Assembly (NCBI GenBank): GCA_019633425.1 | Contig: WSUB01000174.1 | Span: forward strand, 1-64,000 | Source: Tulasnella sp. 424 | Lineage: Eukaryota > Basidiomycota > Agaricomycetes > Cantharellales > Tulasnellaceae | Length of the DNA stretch: 64,000 nt | Direction: 5' to 3' | In this document: one piece after another, positions 50,500 to 63,308 of the stretch | Numbering within the stretch: the stretch's first letter is position 1 | Layout of the letters: each line of letters begins with the position of its first letter | Position numbers and translations under genes: made by a program | Notes under the pieces: model-generated | What the model was told of the DNA's origin: nothing | Seen by the model: the letters and a program-made list of their open reading frames with translations, nothing else | Database searches by the model: none

Positions 50500-53400
50500 C
50501 TCTCCAAACACCTGCGAGAACTTCTCAATTCTAATTTCCCCGAGATTTGGTCATATTGCAGCGATCTGGACAGCCTCGAGCAACTTGGGAGATGCGGAGA
50601 GAGGGATACTAGACGAGGTCAGCCACTTCATGTCCAAACGACAGGAACTCGACAAAGCAAGGGTGGGTGCTCGTCTACCACTGCACACGACGGGAGAGAC
50701 ACTAACATGTGGAGCGAACCACCGACAGCTGGCAGACACGATGAAGCGGTATGTTGACCTTCTCGGCCCAACCGAACTCTTCAAGCACTTTGTCGACGTC
50801 AAGGCAGAACGCGACGCCGAGTTTGCATAGGTCATTCATAAGCGACAGGAGGCGCTGATTGTCAAAACTAAGGGCAGAAAGAAGGGCGGCGTGAGTGGAT
50901 GTCCCAACCACTTCGGTGGGCCCGGGGCCGGCGCGAAGCTCACTATTCTCCCCGCACGGTTAGAGACCACCCTCACTGAAAAGGCCAGAAGGAGGCGAGC
51001 GAAGAGCTGATGAAGGAGGGTGCCCACAACGGGGAAGACGACGCGTCAATGGTGTTTGAAGAATGACCCGACTGTACGTCGTCGGGGTTAGTGGACTGCT
51101 AACACGGCTGATCACTCGTTGTTCAACCACTAGACAGACATCAAGGGTGGACAAATGCGAGACTACCAACTTCAAGGTCTCAACTGGATGGCTGCTCTCC
51201 ATTATAAGGGCATCAACGGTATCTTGGCGGACGAGATGGTTCGAACTTCCTTGCGTTCCACCGCGGTCCCTTGAGACTAACGCAACCCTACGTAGGGTCT
51301 AGGCAAGACACTACAAACTATTTCGCTACTCGCGTACCTCAAACACTACAAGAACCTACTAGGTCCCCATCTCATCATCGTGCCAAAGAGCACCTTGCAG
51401 AACTGGGCGCAAGAGTTCGGAATGTGGGTTCCGGATTTCAACACCGTCGTTTTGCAAGGAACGCCGGACGACCGAGTAAGTTGAAAATCGTGGTCCGCAA
51501 GTCCCGAAAAGACCAAGTTATGTTTACGCTGATTCGGTTTCCACAGCGAGAGACCATCGACGGCACCCTCCTCACCAACGAGTTCGAAATCCTCATCACT
51601 TCCTACGAAATCTGTATCCGTGAAAAGCGCACCCTCGCCAAGTTCTCCTGGGGTTACATCGCCATCGACAAAGCGCACCGCATCAGGAGCATGGACTCTC
51701 TACTCTCTCAAGTCGTCCGAACCTACAGCTCTCGTGGACGAATGCTCATCAGGGGCACTCCACTTCAAAACAACCCGCAAGCACTCTTTGCGCTCCTCAA
51801 CTTCATCTGCCCCGAAATTTTCTCAGACTACAGCGATCTGGACAGCTTCTTGCACAAGGGAGATGCAGAGGGAGAGGCACAGGAGGAGGCCAGCGCCAAG
51901 GTCGTCGCCGCCCTGCATCAAATCTTGCGTCCGTTCTTGCTTCGACGAGTCAAGTCCGATGTGGAGGAGTTTGTTACCCAGTACGTCCAGCGCCACTCCC
52001 GCTTCAACATTGCAGGACTGACAGTCCGCGTGCAGAGAAGGAAATGAACATTTACGTGGGTCTTTCGGACATGCAACGAAAGTGGTACCGGTCTGTGTTG
52101 GAAAAGGATATCAAAGCTGTCAACGGTTTGACTGGAAAGAAGGGGAACAAGAATCGGCTTATGAACATCGTCATCCGGGTGAGCATTCGATTCAGCCGGC
52201 GTGGAGGATCTTCTTCGGCTAACATCAGATTGCTCTTTCCAGCTCCCGCAAAGTCACTTGTCACCCATACCTCTTCGATGGCGCTGTACGTTACTCGTAC
52301 GACTGTTTAATGTTCGTTCCCCTCACACGGCCCCAAATTGTAGGAACCTGGTCCACCGTACACCACTGGCGAACACGTGATCGACAACGCCGGCAAGATG
52401 GTCATCTTGGACAAGCTTATCAAGCGCATGAAGGAGAAGGGTTCTCGCGTATTGATCTTCAGTCAAACGAGTCGTATGCTGGATATCCTGGAGGATTATA
52501 GCATGATCGTAGCTATGGTAAGCCAAACCTCGGAAACCAACTTGTGGCTGGGGCCTAACAATCCCGCTCGCTCAGGGTATTGTCGTCTCGACGGAAGTAC
52601 CGGTCACGAAGATCGAATTGCTGCCATCGACGAGTACAACAAGCCTGGAAGCGAGAAGTTCATCTTCTTGCTGACCACTCGCGCCGGTGGTTTGGGCATC
52701 AACTTGACGACTGCCGATATCGTCGTTTTGTACGACAGTGACTGGTACGCAAACCAGTCTAGATCCCGTTGTTTGAACTCACATCTAACATTTGGCGGAT
52801 CATCTACAGGAATCCTCAAGCTGACTTGCAAGCCATGGACCGAGGTGCGCCTCCCCGAACTCCAGTCCGAATGCGCTTTGTCTCATTGCTTGTACTTTTT
52901 AGCTCATCGTATCGGTCAGACGAAGCAAGTCGTTGTCTTCCGCTTCATCACGGAAGGCAGCGTCGAGGAACGTCTGCAAGAGAGAGCCGCTCAGAAACTT
53001 CGGCTCGACCAACTCGTCATTCAGCAAGGCCGACAGAACCCGAACAAGGCGGCGAACAAGGAGGAGCTTCTCGAGTACGATGATCCGTTTTCCAAGTCGC
53101 TAAATTGGCGTGCTGACGAGGGCGGACCTAGTTTGATGATCGACGAGGATATCGACGCTATCATCTCCAAGGGAGAAGAGCGAACCGCCGAGATGCATCG
53201 CAAGTACGAGGGAATGAACTTTGAAGATCTTAGCAACTTCAAGTTGGAAGCAATGGTTTCGCAATGGGAAGGAGAGGATTTCTAGAAGGTTCGGAGCACT
53301 TCGACGTCGCCTTGACTCGAATGCTAACCCTGACGATGAACAGAAAACAGAAAAAGGGGGAGTGTTCTACCTCGAGCCGGTCAAGCGAGAGTGAAAGAGC

Positions 53401-54775
53401 AATTACTCCTTCGATAGCTATCAGAAGGAGGCGAGCGGAGGGAGGCCAAGCTGGGGAAGTTGCCGAAGGCCCTTCGTGCACCAAAGTAGATTCATATGTA
53501 CGTTCGTAGTCAAGGCTTGGTTTACACGGTACTGACCGTTCCATTTATTTCGCCAGTCGGGACCACCACTTCGCCCCTACTGACTTGGCCGGACTCTACA
53601 ACACGGGATACTTGGCATACAGGGTAAGCTCAAGAGGTTTACCCCTGTTGCCTAGTATCTCTGGTTTAACCCCCCAGCTCCTTGCGTAGAAACAAGCCGG
53701 GATCAAGGCTGGCTTAGATTTCAAGGATTCCACCGACCCTCGTTGCACCGGCGAAAACGAGGAAGAAACAAGCACCAAGCTAGTTGAATTCCAAGCCTTG
53801 CTGGATGCTGATATGCTCGGTTTGCGTATTTGACCCGGGATGATACTAATGGCCGGCCGTTGGCAGCCGATCCCCTCACTGAGGAAGAAATCGTGCAGAA
53901 GGAAGAGATGGAGGCCTATCCGTTCCTTAGCCGGTCGAAGCGAGAGTTCCAGCAGTTCATCCGAGGAATCGAGAAGCACGATCGCAACGAATACGCCAAG
54001 ATTTAGACAAGACGAAGACGACGGAGGAAATGAAGGCTTATTCGGAACTCTTCTGGCAACGGCATACGGAACTCAAAGGTAAAAAGCGTCTCTCAGTTAA
54101 GATGGCGGTCTCCCTGAATGCTGAAATTGTATCCTAGATATTGAACGTCTTTCTGAACGTGTCACTAGAGCCGAGGCGAAGGCCGTCAAGCTCCGTGAAC
54201 AGAACGAGATGCTTAAGGCCCAAGTCGCACAATACCAGTACCCCATGCAAGAACTTCAGCTCGCCCACAACCAGACCAAGGGAAAGGTCCACAGCGAGGA
54301 AAAAGACCGGTACCTGTTGTGCCGCCTTGCGTATTACGGTCTGGAATCCGACGAAGTATTTGAGAAGATCAAGCGTGATATCTGCGAATTCCCGGTATTC
54401 CGATTCGACTGGTTCCCCAAGAGCCGAACGCCACAAAAGATCGGGCGAAGGTGCACGACGTTGTTGGCGATGATCGGTAAGGAGAACACTGGGACCGGGG
54501 GAACTGTGGATGACGATGAGGAGGAAGCTCCTACACTTGCACCGACCAAGGGCAAGGGGAAGGTGAGCTTTACACGTTCTTGCTCCCAAATGCCGTCCCA
54601 ACTGACCAAATTCGTCGACGATTTTCAGAAACGTGCGATCGAGACGTCGAAAGCTTCCACTCCTGCTTCTTCCGCTGCACCGGCTGCCTCATCAACTACC
54701 AGTGCTACCGCACCTGGTAAGCGCGCCGCAAAGAAGAAAAAGGTGGAAGGGAGCAGTAGTACGGGGACTTTGTGA
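50500..54775 (+). pseudogene. ISWI, second copy (pseudogene)
   Basis: Begins abruptly: a misplaced piece of the PEIFSDYSDLDS region (about 50530-50580) is joined to SHFMSKRQELDKAR, so the N-terminus is missing. Damage includes a stop after ERDAEFA (50828-50830), a frameshift in the KEEDEE exon, and IDKAH instead of IDEAH (Walker B Glu to Lys, about 51667). Frame is also lost near 51970-52020. There is a stop in the HAND region (GAGTGAAAG, about 53392), and a deletion plus stop in SANT (about 54002). Helicase C (52377-53285) and SLIDE (54209-54775) exons remain open. It cannot be an active remodeller; transcription of pieces is possible. Confidence 0.85.
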
Positions 54776-55399
54776 GATGGCGATATCAGATGTTTTCACT
54801 GGTATTGGCTTCATGATTTTTCGTTGTACTTGTATTTGCCTAGAAGTAATGTCTCCGTTTACATCACGCTGGGTGTGGCAGTCCCTCATACTCTGGGATC
54901 GGTGACGACACGGTGGATGAATCCCCCCCTACTCTGGGCTTTGTTGGATGACGCGCTAAGTTAATTCGAGTGCTTGTGGAGTCGGCTACAAAGTATCGGG
55001 CAGGTGGCGTTACTCTCCATCGGCAGGCAACGAGACAAGCTCGGACCCGACTTCTGCCTTGTCGATAGCCGTCAAACATTACTCCAGACCTCGAGCGTTA
55101 GCCATCGCCTCCAATCAAAGTGTTGGAAACATCCGCATCACAATAATGATAAACCATTTACGGTTGAGACCTAATGATACCCCCATAATCGCAGATGTCT
55201 GCAAACGAGTGCGACTATCAAATACGAGTCCGTGCCATCCTCGAGCTCACCCAGGACAACATCCTTCCAACACTCATTCCCCTGTGTATCACATGGAGCT
55301 TTCACATTCGGATGGCTCCTATACCACTATTCCAACTAGTGCAAGGGCATTATTGACTGCTAGTGGCTGTACCGGCGGGCGGGCGGGTTGGGAACGACA
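54776..55399. other. convergent spacer, second block
   Basis: Diverged duplicate of 45586-46202. No supportable gene. Confidence 0.6.
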
Positions 55400-56929
55400 C
55401 TATGCTTCTTCGCGAGATGAGTCCAAGCGGCTGAATGCTTCCGTCATGGAAATCCGGTCCTCTGGCGCCGTTGCCCAGCAAGCCGCAGCCACCGCCCAGG
55501 ATGACACATAACTGTATCCATCGATTGGACAAACTTGAGGCTCCTGCTTTGGACGTTCATGTTTACCCAAAACGGCACACATGACTGCGGCGTTCGTCCC
55601 TAGGTGGTTAAACGGAAGTTGACCGGTCAAGACCTTGAAGTAAACCGTTAGTCATGTGGGAGTCGCATGTTCGGAAAACGCACTTCTGCGATTGTCATTC
55701 CAAATGCATAGGCATCCGAGGAAAAAGACTTTGAAGAGTCGTCCAGTAGCTCCGGACTTTGCCACCGAACAGTTCCGTGGCCACGAAGACCCACTGAAGT
55801 CGCGACATCATACTCCCTTGTGAGTCCGAAATCGCATAGTAAGGCCTGACACCTATCGCCAATCAAGACGTTGTTTCCTTTGACGTCTCCATGAATGAGA
55901 CCTTGACTGTGAATATACTGCAGAGCGTCGGCTGTTTCACAGAGCTGAAGCCAGCATCAGTATGATATAATGGACGGAGAGCCCGGAGGTGTTTATAAAC
56001 CTACGAGTCTGATACGATCTGCTCCTAGCGATGTTGCTGCGTATTCAGCCAAATTGCCATTACTGATGAAAGGTGATGCAATATATAAAACCAAGCCACG
56101 GTTGAACATGCCCAAGAGAGGTAGTATATGATCGTGTTTGAGATCTTGCCATAATCTTGCTTCACGAGTGAAACGCTGCCCGAGAAGACTGTTATGCGCG
56201 GTTGGCAGCTCTTGGTTTAGACTGCTTACCCTTATCGTATCTTTATTATTTATTCGAGGACACTTCAGTGCCACCTGCCCGGAAGTGTTGTGGTAGCCAA
56301 GAAATATGTCGCCAAAACCACCATCGGTCTTCACCGGCTCTTGGGAAATTGAAGTGATCCCGTCTTCAAAGCGGGGGGGGCTCTCCGATTGTTGGACCTT
56401 TTGTGATTGATTAGAAACAAAGCGCGCGAGCATGGAGATCCAAAGTGCCGTTTGGCCAAGCCATTCCAGGGTAGTTGGGTCGTAAGCCAAGGGTCGCTTT
56501 TTACAAGCAATTGTACCCTCACCAATGAAGGGTCCTCTCTGAATCGCTTTAATACTTCGGACATCGAAGTCCTATCCCCCGGAACCGGTGCCCAGCATGC
56601 TTCAGCGATCTCCCAGACATTTTCGTACGATATTACGTTGGCACAGTGCTGCAATGTGTCCGCAAAATCACTGTCTCGGAAGTGGTTGACGGGTCGCGGA
56701 GATTTCCAGTCAATCATGGACCCCATGTCAGCATCTTCGGGGTCGTTCTCTACCAGAAGATGACATATAATCAGCCCCTTCAAAGGAGAAAGCTTGCGTG
56801 GGGATACGGAAATGGAAAGGAGAATCTCATACCATCGTTTGGATGTGTTGACGTCTGGCCCTCTCCAATAAGTTCCCAAGCAGGCGTGGCGATTCTGGAA
56901 GGTATGGGATAGTACGGTCGTCGTGGCAT
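55400..56929 (-). CDS. single TKL-like kinase derived from the tandem kinase (pseudokinase domain deleted)
   Basis: Exons 56929-56833, 56749-56523, 56397-56230, 56175-56005, 55944-55684 and 55633-55400 give 385 aa, fully open. Compared with the gene at 46203, the N-terminal leader (MPRRPYYP) is kept. A deletion within exon 2 joins the segment before the pseudokinase (SPRPV) to the last part of its C-lobe (ISYENVWEIAEACWAP), removing the pseudokinase lobes and keeping frame. The C-terminal kinase is complete: GGFGDIF, VALK, HGDVKGNN, CDFGLTRE, SPELL. If the pseudokinase restrains the kinase in copy 1, this copy would be deregulated (inference). Confidence 0.82.
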
Positions 56930-57053
56930 GGTGAGCAGCCCTCGAAGGCTGGATGGAAAGTTTAAATGTGGAGCCTGACGAGGTAAAGGAAAAAGGAGCA
57001 AATTATAAAAAGGAAACAGTCGATAGGTTTCCTCTCCGCTGGACAAAGAAAGA

Positions 57054-58277
57054 TCATATGCTCACGTTGCGTGCCACTGGCTGTGATACACCAAGAGCTT
57101 GGCATAGTGATTGCTGTAGATCTGCTGCGGTAGGCCGAGATTGAGGATCGTGCTGTAGTATCGCATCTGCAAAACCAGATCAATGTCTCAGCCCGCCGAT
57201 TGACGGTGAAAACTCACCAAGCAACGTCTGGACCGCGGGGTAACCGTGACCACTGTTTGGGACTCGGGTTGATTTACCGTCGCTGTGACCCCGCCCTCGG
57301 GACGGGTGTTGGTGATAACACAGCATATATAGCAGGTCTCCAATGCACCAAATATCTAAGAAAGGGGATTTTCGCCGAGTAAATCGTCTAATCGTACCTG
57401 AAAACAAGTAAACCAGCGAAGAACGCACCCGACTTCTCTGTAACCCCTTCCTCGTATTGGACTTCGGTCATTTCCGGGGACCTGCAGTCTCGATCCGTGA
57501 AGCATTCCAAGTCCTCATAAACCGCTGAAAGCTGATCTTGCGAAAAGCCATATGCCAAAGGAAAGGCTGCACTGATAAAGCTGAACAGTTTGAAGCTTCC
57601 TGATACGGTCTCGACTACGCCCCTGAGACGGATGTCTCGATAAAGCAGTGGAGGTCGTAAACGATGGAGAAAGGCGACGGCATCCACGACATCGATACCG
57701 ATACGGAGGACCCTTTCTTCAGGAATATGGGTTCCGAGCCTCCGGTGTTCTTCGAGAATGTCCGCAAGAGTTCTAACCTCTGACTCTGCGAAAAGGTAGA
57801 AGACGTCCCACCGAGGGGTATCGCCGACAGCCGCACAGGAAACGACGTAATGGTCTAGAAGATGGACCACGTTGGAGTGACCAGCTTTTGTCAAAAGCGA
57901 CTGTGATTCGTCGGATCGACGGCGTTAATCAAGTGTCGAGGGACGAACATTTGGAGATTGCTCCTATCGACTTACCAATAATTGGATCTCGCTTTCGCAC
58001 GCATCTCTCAGTGCCTCGGTGACACGAAGAGCCTTCCGGAGTGTACATGGTTTCCAACTTCCTTCGCTTTTATCCGTGCACGCTCGGGCAGTGACTTGGT
58101 AGCTCTCCAGGTAGTAGTCTTTCAATTTCTCCTCTAAAGCGAACCCGAAGCGTATATTAATGTCACAGCTCTGACAGCCCTTGCCAAGTACTTACCAGAT
58201 CGTAGGAACCGCTCAACGCGGACAACGTGTCCACCGATGGTCAATGCTTCCTCAAGTGGGAGAGAGGGTCGAGTCAT
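57054..58277 (-). CDS. NAK/Ark1-Prk1-like pseudokinase, copy 2
   Basis: Exons 58277-58196, 58133-57976, 57900-57429, 57355-57218 and 57166-57054 give 320 aa, open throughout. Exon lengths equal those of copy 1 except for a 6-nt addition in exon 4 (RGRGHSDG). Key residues differ from active NAK kinases: YRDIRL instead of HRD, LFSFIS instead of the DFG region, and no glycine loop. Both copies have thus kept reading frame while lacking catalytic residues, which argues for a non-catalytic role rather than decay. It lies 125 bp upstream of the single kinase on the same strand. Confidence 0.8.
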
Positions 58278-59379
58278 TTTTGATTCGCCAGATTTGGAAT
58301 CTCCGCTGTAGATGTCACGTGTTAATCAATCGCATTTAACCACCTCGTACATATAGCACTTGGATGAGAACGTGCTCACAGGGACTGGGTTAATTCGAAG
58401 TGAACGAGAAGATATGGGTCAAGGGAAGGAACGAGGAATCGCCGCAAGTTTATACGTCTTCTGTGAAATGAAGTGAGACGAGAAAGCCTGGCTTCATAAC
58501 AAATGGCGTTTGGGTGGTGAGATAGGGTTATGGACAAGCGTTCCTTCCATCCTTGAGGCAGCGAATTCTATCAACGGAACTCTTGGTTCTTGCTTTCCTA
58601 TTATATCACATGCCTTTCCTTTAACGCACGCATGATCTGATCGAGCAAGTATATCAACACTCATGATCGATATCGACAGTACTACAACCTAGTCTCATGA
58701 TGGAGGTAGTGTGTTGGGGAGAAAGGGTACGGCACGGTCATTGACTCCAGAGGCGTGTTGTTGCACGAGTGAAATATTCACCTCAACCCTTCATGTGCAG
58801 TCCTCGGACGAAGCAACGTTGCAACGTCGCGAATTTCCCCAATATTGTTGTTCCATGTGCGTCGCACACAAATACATGCGAGTTCAAGTAAAACACGATT
58901 GGTGAGGAAAAGAAGACCTCCTATACTCTCCATAATGAGCTCCCTTGAGCTTTGGGGTCGAACACGTTCTCCCAGATTTCCATGAAAGGAGAGTAAGAGA
59001 GCAGAGCGTGTCCTTTCATGCCCCCTCCTCTCCCCAACAAAACGGCGGAGGGCAAAGAGTGACAGGTGGGTGTGGTGGCAGGGTTCAGGTGATGAGAGCA
59101 GGAAGAGAGCGAAGTGGTCAAAATGGCGTGGAAGCTCTGATTGGGTAAAGCGCCAATGAACAAGAAAGGTGTGCTCGTAGAGGAGTGGCCCTCGAAGTCC
59201 ACACTTATCGCACCTCTCTCCACTTACGACTTTCTCTGTCAAACCTCCGCACCAAAAACTCGGTCGACATGCCAGCCCATGACCCCTCCGCATTTCGTTA
59301 CGATATTCGCCCTAATTTGCCGTCTATCGAGTGTATTCTAAAGACGGGTTGACGCGAACTGTGCCTTGACGTCCTTATG
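58278..59379. other. spacer between NAK-like 2 and the third ISWI relic
   Basis: Holds the promoter of the NAK-like gene. The 58768-58850 block repeats 50286-50375. The 171-aa minus-strand ORF at 58778-59293 has no recognisable domain and no counterpart in the homologous spacer, so it is not called. Confidence 0.5.
58448..58454 (-). promoter_or_regulatory. TATA box of NAK-like gene 2
   Basis: Minus-strand TATAAAC 171 nt upstream of the start at 58277. Equivalent to 50025-50031. Confidence 0.35.
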
Positions 59380-60085
59380 TAAGACGGCTTTTCGCAGTCT
59401 AAGTTCAAAGAAATCGCCACCAAGCCTTTCCCTTCACAGTGCACCCCTCACAGCGTTCTCCAGGACTCACTGGCACCTGCATGAACTTCTCCACTTCACT
59501 TGCCCGGAAATTTCTCAGACCACAGCGATCTGGACAGCTGCTTGCATAAGGGAGATGCGGAGGGAAAGGCTCACACCGGAAGAGACCAGCGCCGATATCG
59601 TCGCCACCCTGCATAAGCACTTACATCCATTCTTGATACTGCTTGTGGAGTCTGGTGCGGAGAAGAGCTTGCTCCCCAGTATGTCTGCTGCGATTTTAGA
59701 CCGCTTCATTACTGACAAGCCCACTTCCAGGGAAGGTAATCAATATCTATGTCGGACCTTGTTCTCCCGGACATGAACGGAAGCGGTAGCTTTCCGTATT
59801 GGAAAGGTTATCGAACGGCCAATGGGTTAGCTTGAAAGGCGGAGACTAAGAACCGGTTTATGAATATCGTCATCAGATGCATCGCAAGTTCGAGGGGGTT
59901 TGAGGATCTCGGCAACTGCGCTTCGGAAGCGATGGGAAGGGAGAGGGCTTATAGGCACCGCGGAGTTGGCTCGGTTGAAGTAACCTTGAAGTTGAACTGA
60001 GAACAGAAAAGAAAGGAACCTTCTTCCTCAATCACGCCAAGCCAAAGCAAAAGGACAATTACTCCAACGATAGCTATCACCTGGA
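59380..60085 (+). pseudogene. ISWI, third copy (heavily decayed fragment)
   Basis: Patches align with the full gene: LLHFTCPEIS and the following SDLDS region (about 59485-59540), the LRPFLLRRVKSDVEKSLLP region (about 59625-59680), the MQRKWYRSVLEK region with several stops (about 59770-59850), and the start of HAND (about 60000-60085). Everything between about 59880 and 60000 is collapsed. This is the oldest-looking ISWI remnant. Confidence 0.65.
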
Positions 60086-60322
60086 CCGAGTCTATCGTTT
60101 CCATTCCTTTTGATTTAACCCTCACACCAAATTCAGTCGCGTTACCCATCAACTTTACCGTCGCCGTTAGTGCCGAGTCGGAGCCATCACATACGCCAAG
60201 GGGTAGGAGACGTCCGCATACCAAGTCAGTTAACATCGAGACCCAATAATACCTACATAATTACAAATGTCCAGTTCTGGCGGCATCTGTGCAATACAAG
60301 TTCGTGTAGTCTTTGGGAGCGC

Positions 60323-62398
60323 TCACGCGGACAGAATATCCTTCCAAAACTCCCCTACCGTCTTTGGCATAGAGTTCTTGACGTTCGGACGATTTCCGTA
60401 CCACTCCTCCAACCATCCTTTCACAGTACTTATACCCAAATCTACCACTCGCTTGACGTCTGGATTGAACACCGCTCCCCCGAGGTACCAGTCCCAGCAA
60501 TGGTGGCCGCCTTTGACGACCTCGACTTGTTGGTGTGGCGTACTGCGGAACATGGGTGCCCAACGAGAGGAAAGGGATGCTGAGCGCCAAGGGTCGAATT
60601 GTCCGTTCACGGCGAAGAGGTTATTCGCTTGAATGTTCCATCCGCCTCCGTGTGCTGCGTTGTTGCCGGACGTGTCGGGGGTGAAGTTTCCGGGAGTTCC
60701 ATCTTCGTTAGGGAACATGTGGTTGCACTAGAGGTCATTCATTAATGTTAGTTGATAGAGTGGATTTATGATTGAGGGACACACCTGTCGAAGGTTCCAC
60801 TCTTCAGTTACGAGAGACGAGACGATACTAGAATAGTTCCCTGGGTCGCCGTCTGAATGGAGGGATAGAGGAAACATCAATGCCATTCGCCTTTTTTTGG
60901 GGGATTCGTCGAACGTACCTTGGAACCATCCAAACTCGGTGCATACCATCCAAACCCACTGTCTATCCAACTGGTTGTCAGGCGTCCAGTCGGTGTATTG
61001 CGCCGACGAGTAATTGAAGGTCGAGTAGCATGCCCCTCCTTGTCCAGGACAGTCTCCATTTGGAGCGTTTGCGACTTTTTCGTTTATCCATTTGGCGTAA
61101 TTGTCGAGAGCTGTAGGCATGCCTACTCCATTGGCGGTCATCTCCACTTTGCCATCTGGGTGAGTTTCAATTGCGTCACAGAGTTGGAAGAACGGATCTT
61201 CGCCGGTGTCGTTGTATGAAGTGGCTCTCATGTCTTGCCAGTCACCCATGGTGATGCTTATGGTTCTACGCCACATGTGAAATCAGTAAGCTACTTCGGA
61301 GTCAATGAGCGAACGTTTCTCTCTAGCACGTACTCCCCAAAGTCACCATCTTCAAGGTTCTCAAGACCAAAGGATTTCTTTAGTGTAAGCTTCTCTTCGT
61401 CAGAGCCTTGGAGCAAGATCTGGTCTATGGTCTTGATGGCTGCGGCCATGTCCTTGCTGCAGTTTTTGGGCATTCCTTCTTCGATTGGTTCGAAGTATTG
61501 CCTGTTAAATATAGAAGCACAGAATATGAGTTATACAATTTAGTGAAGAATAGAAAGGAGGGACTGACCAAAAGTCTCCTTGTGCCTGGACCGGGGCACT
61601 TGATGCCCATGCGGCGGCAAACAAGTTTGGGTACTCCTGTTGGGTATACGCACTGAGCACTCCTCTGTCGGTACAAAGCAAAGAGATTGCGTCAGGTGGC
61701 GGGGAATAAGGGCATCGCGGGGTTAAGCGTACGGGTAGCTGCATCCTAAGTGGACCCACGGCGAAGAGTCAGGGTCGGATGCTACGCTCTTGCTTTTCTT
61801 CCAAGGGAGGGCAACGTTCTCAATAAAGTACTGCCGACGATAAACTGATGAGCAAAGTGTCACAAAATCGTTGCGACAAATAAAGGCACCGACTTTGGTA
61901 TCTTCTATGGCTTGATCCACAGTCAAGTATTTCATATTGGCCGTCGTCAAGTTCTGGTACGGAGACGACTTCCCCCAGTACCGATCTAACAAACGGAAGG
62001 CCAGTCAGCCCGTAGAGAAATCCCGGGATAGATCCAAGTCACTTACGCTCGATGACCACACCAGCTCCACCCAAGCTCATCGTGACGGCCGTCACAAGCG
62101 TGGTTGTCGCGTTGAGCACGATCTGGAAACCCTCGGCACTCTGCTCTCCGGGGTTCATAAGAACAATCGGGGCTCCTTGGCCTGTCCAAAACTCGTCACT
62201 GAAGAAGTATCGCTGCTTGAATGTTCCAAGTGAAGGGTTGTTATGGTCTAGAAGTTGGTCAAAGTAGTAGCTAGTGTTAATCGAAGTTCCCCCGTTGTTG
62301 GGATCAAGTACTGGTAGGTCGTCATTTATGTCGAGTTGGAATCGAGCTGAGACAAATGTGGCAACGATGAGGGTAACGGAGGAGAGTCGTAGGATCAT
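60323..62398 (-). CDS. secreted serine peptidase, family S28 (prolyl carboxypeptidase-like)
   Basis: Eight exons (62398-62047, 61985-61894, 61830-61733, 61664-61569, 61501-61334, 61265-60919, 60852-60785, 60727-60323) give 541 aa in frame. Signal peptide at about 1-18 (MILRLSSVTLIVATFVSA). Family motifs: FDQLLDHNN, RYFFSDEFW, HRYWGKSSPY, CSYPG (nucleophile Ser; the usual form is GGSYxG, here GCSYPG), VNGQFDPWRS (Asp) and GGHHCWD (His). It has several Asn-X-Ser/Thr sites. Members cleave after proline and in fungi are extracellular, acting in peptide degradation. It has its own TATA box. It is not part of the duplicated kinase blocks and probably marks their outer border. Confidence 0.88.
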
Positions 62399-62483
62399 CG
62401 TGAGGGGTCGGTCGAGAGAGGGGCGCGGCAAAGAGTGGTGGGGCCAGGCAACCTCGGAGTCTCCTAAAGTAACGTACGAAGCC

Positions 62484-62490
62484 TTTATAA
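62484..62490 (-). promoter_or_regulatory. TATA box of the S28 peptidase
   Basis: Minus-strand TATAAAG, 86 nt upstream of the ATG at 62398. Confidence 0.55.
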
Positions 62491-63308
62491 GAGGAAACCG
62501 CCGTAAGCCGAGAATGGGCGCATTCGAATTGCACCCCCTGTGACAGTGTGTCGTTGGTTTCCATTCCCGATCGCCGGTCTGACCGCATGCCGAGTGGGGA
62601 AAGCATGTTTATGTCCGGTCTGTGAGGATGAATTGCCGCAGCCAACTACCTGTTTGCCGAGCACTCATCGTGGGATTGACGTGTTCGGTAGGAACCCCGC
62701 CGGGAGGAGCTTGGGATCCTGTGTAGATTGCGTGCTATTAGTAACCAGCTCCATGAAATGCAAGTTCGCATAAATCACGCTTTGAAGGCACGTGGAACAA
62801 GCCACAAGTCGCTACCGTACGAAGAGTACAGCTGCGACATTTTTTCAAAGGCTGTAATAGGATGGAAGAAAAATGCCTGATTGATGCGCGCGAAACTCCT
62901 GGCGGGGTTCGGGCGGGCATCGGTGCCGCGGAGCTATCCGGGTTTGGAACATGTGTGGACAACTGGAAGGGGCCCATGCGGCCTGAGCCCCCAGCGCCCA
63001 TCCAAAATTAGACGCAACGAATGTCCAGTAGCTCCATCGAACTTCATCTCGGCATACGTTGCCAAGCGTTTTTACCCATGACAGATCGACTGCTTCAGGA
63101 TGTCGTCTGTGCATGGACTCGTAACGGGCGCTAAGCAGAGCGAGACCGCCGGTCGCTCGCGTTACTGATCGCCAAACTGTCAACCGAGCCCAGGTAACCG
63201 GAATAGAATGTTCACGAGCTAGTACACTCTAGGCAATGCCTAACGTAGGTCCCAAGAAATGTCCGATATCTACACCACATCGATACAAGAAAAAAAAGGC
63301 TCTCAAGC
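62491..63308. other. spacer between the two S28 genes
   Basis: Promoter of the first S28 gene and 3' flank of the second. ORFs up to 112 aa show no recognisable domain. I see nothing else. Confidence 0.55.

Noticed and set aside
58778..59293. 171-aa minus-strand ORF considered as a gene
   Set aside because: No domain, no conserved counterpart beside the homologous spacer at 50.3 kb, and it overlaps sequence shared with ISWI-relic flanks.
62039..62431. Upstream non-ATG start for the S28 peptidase
   Set aside because: The ATG at 62398 begins directly with a good signal peptide and is followed by the family N-terminus. The longer frame starts with a non-ATG codon.
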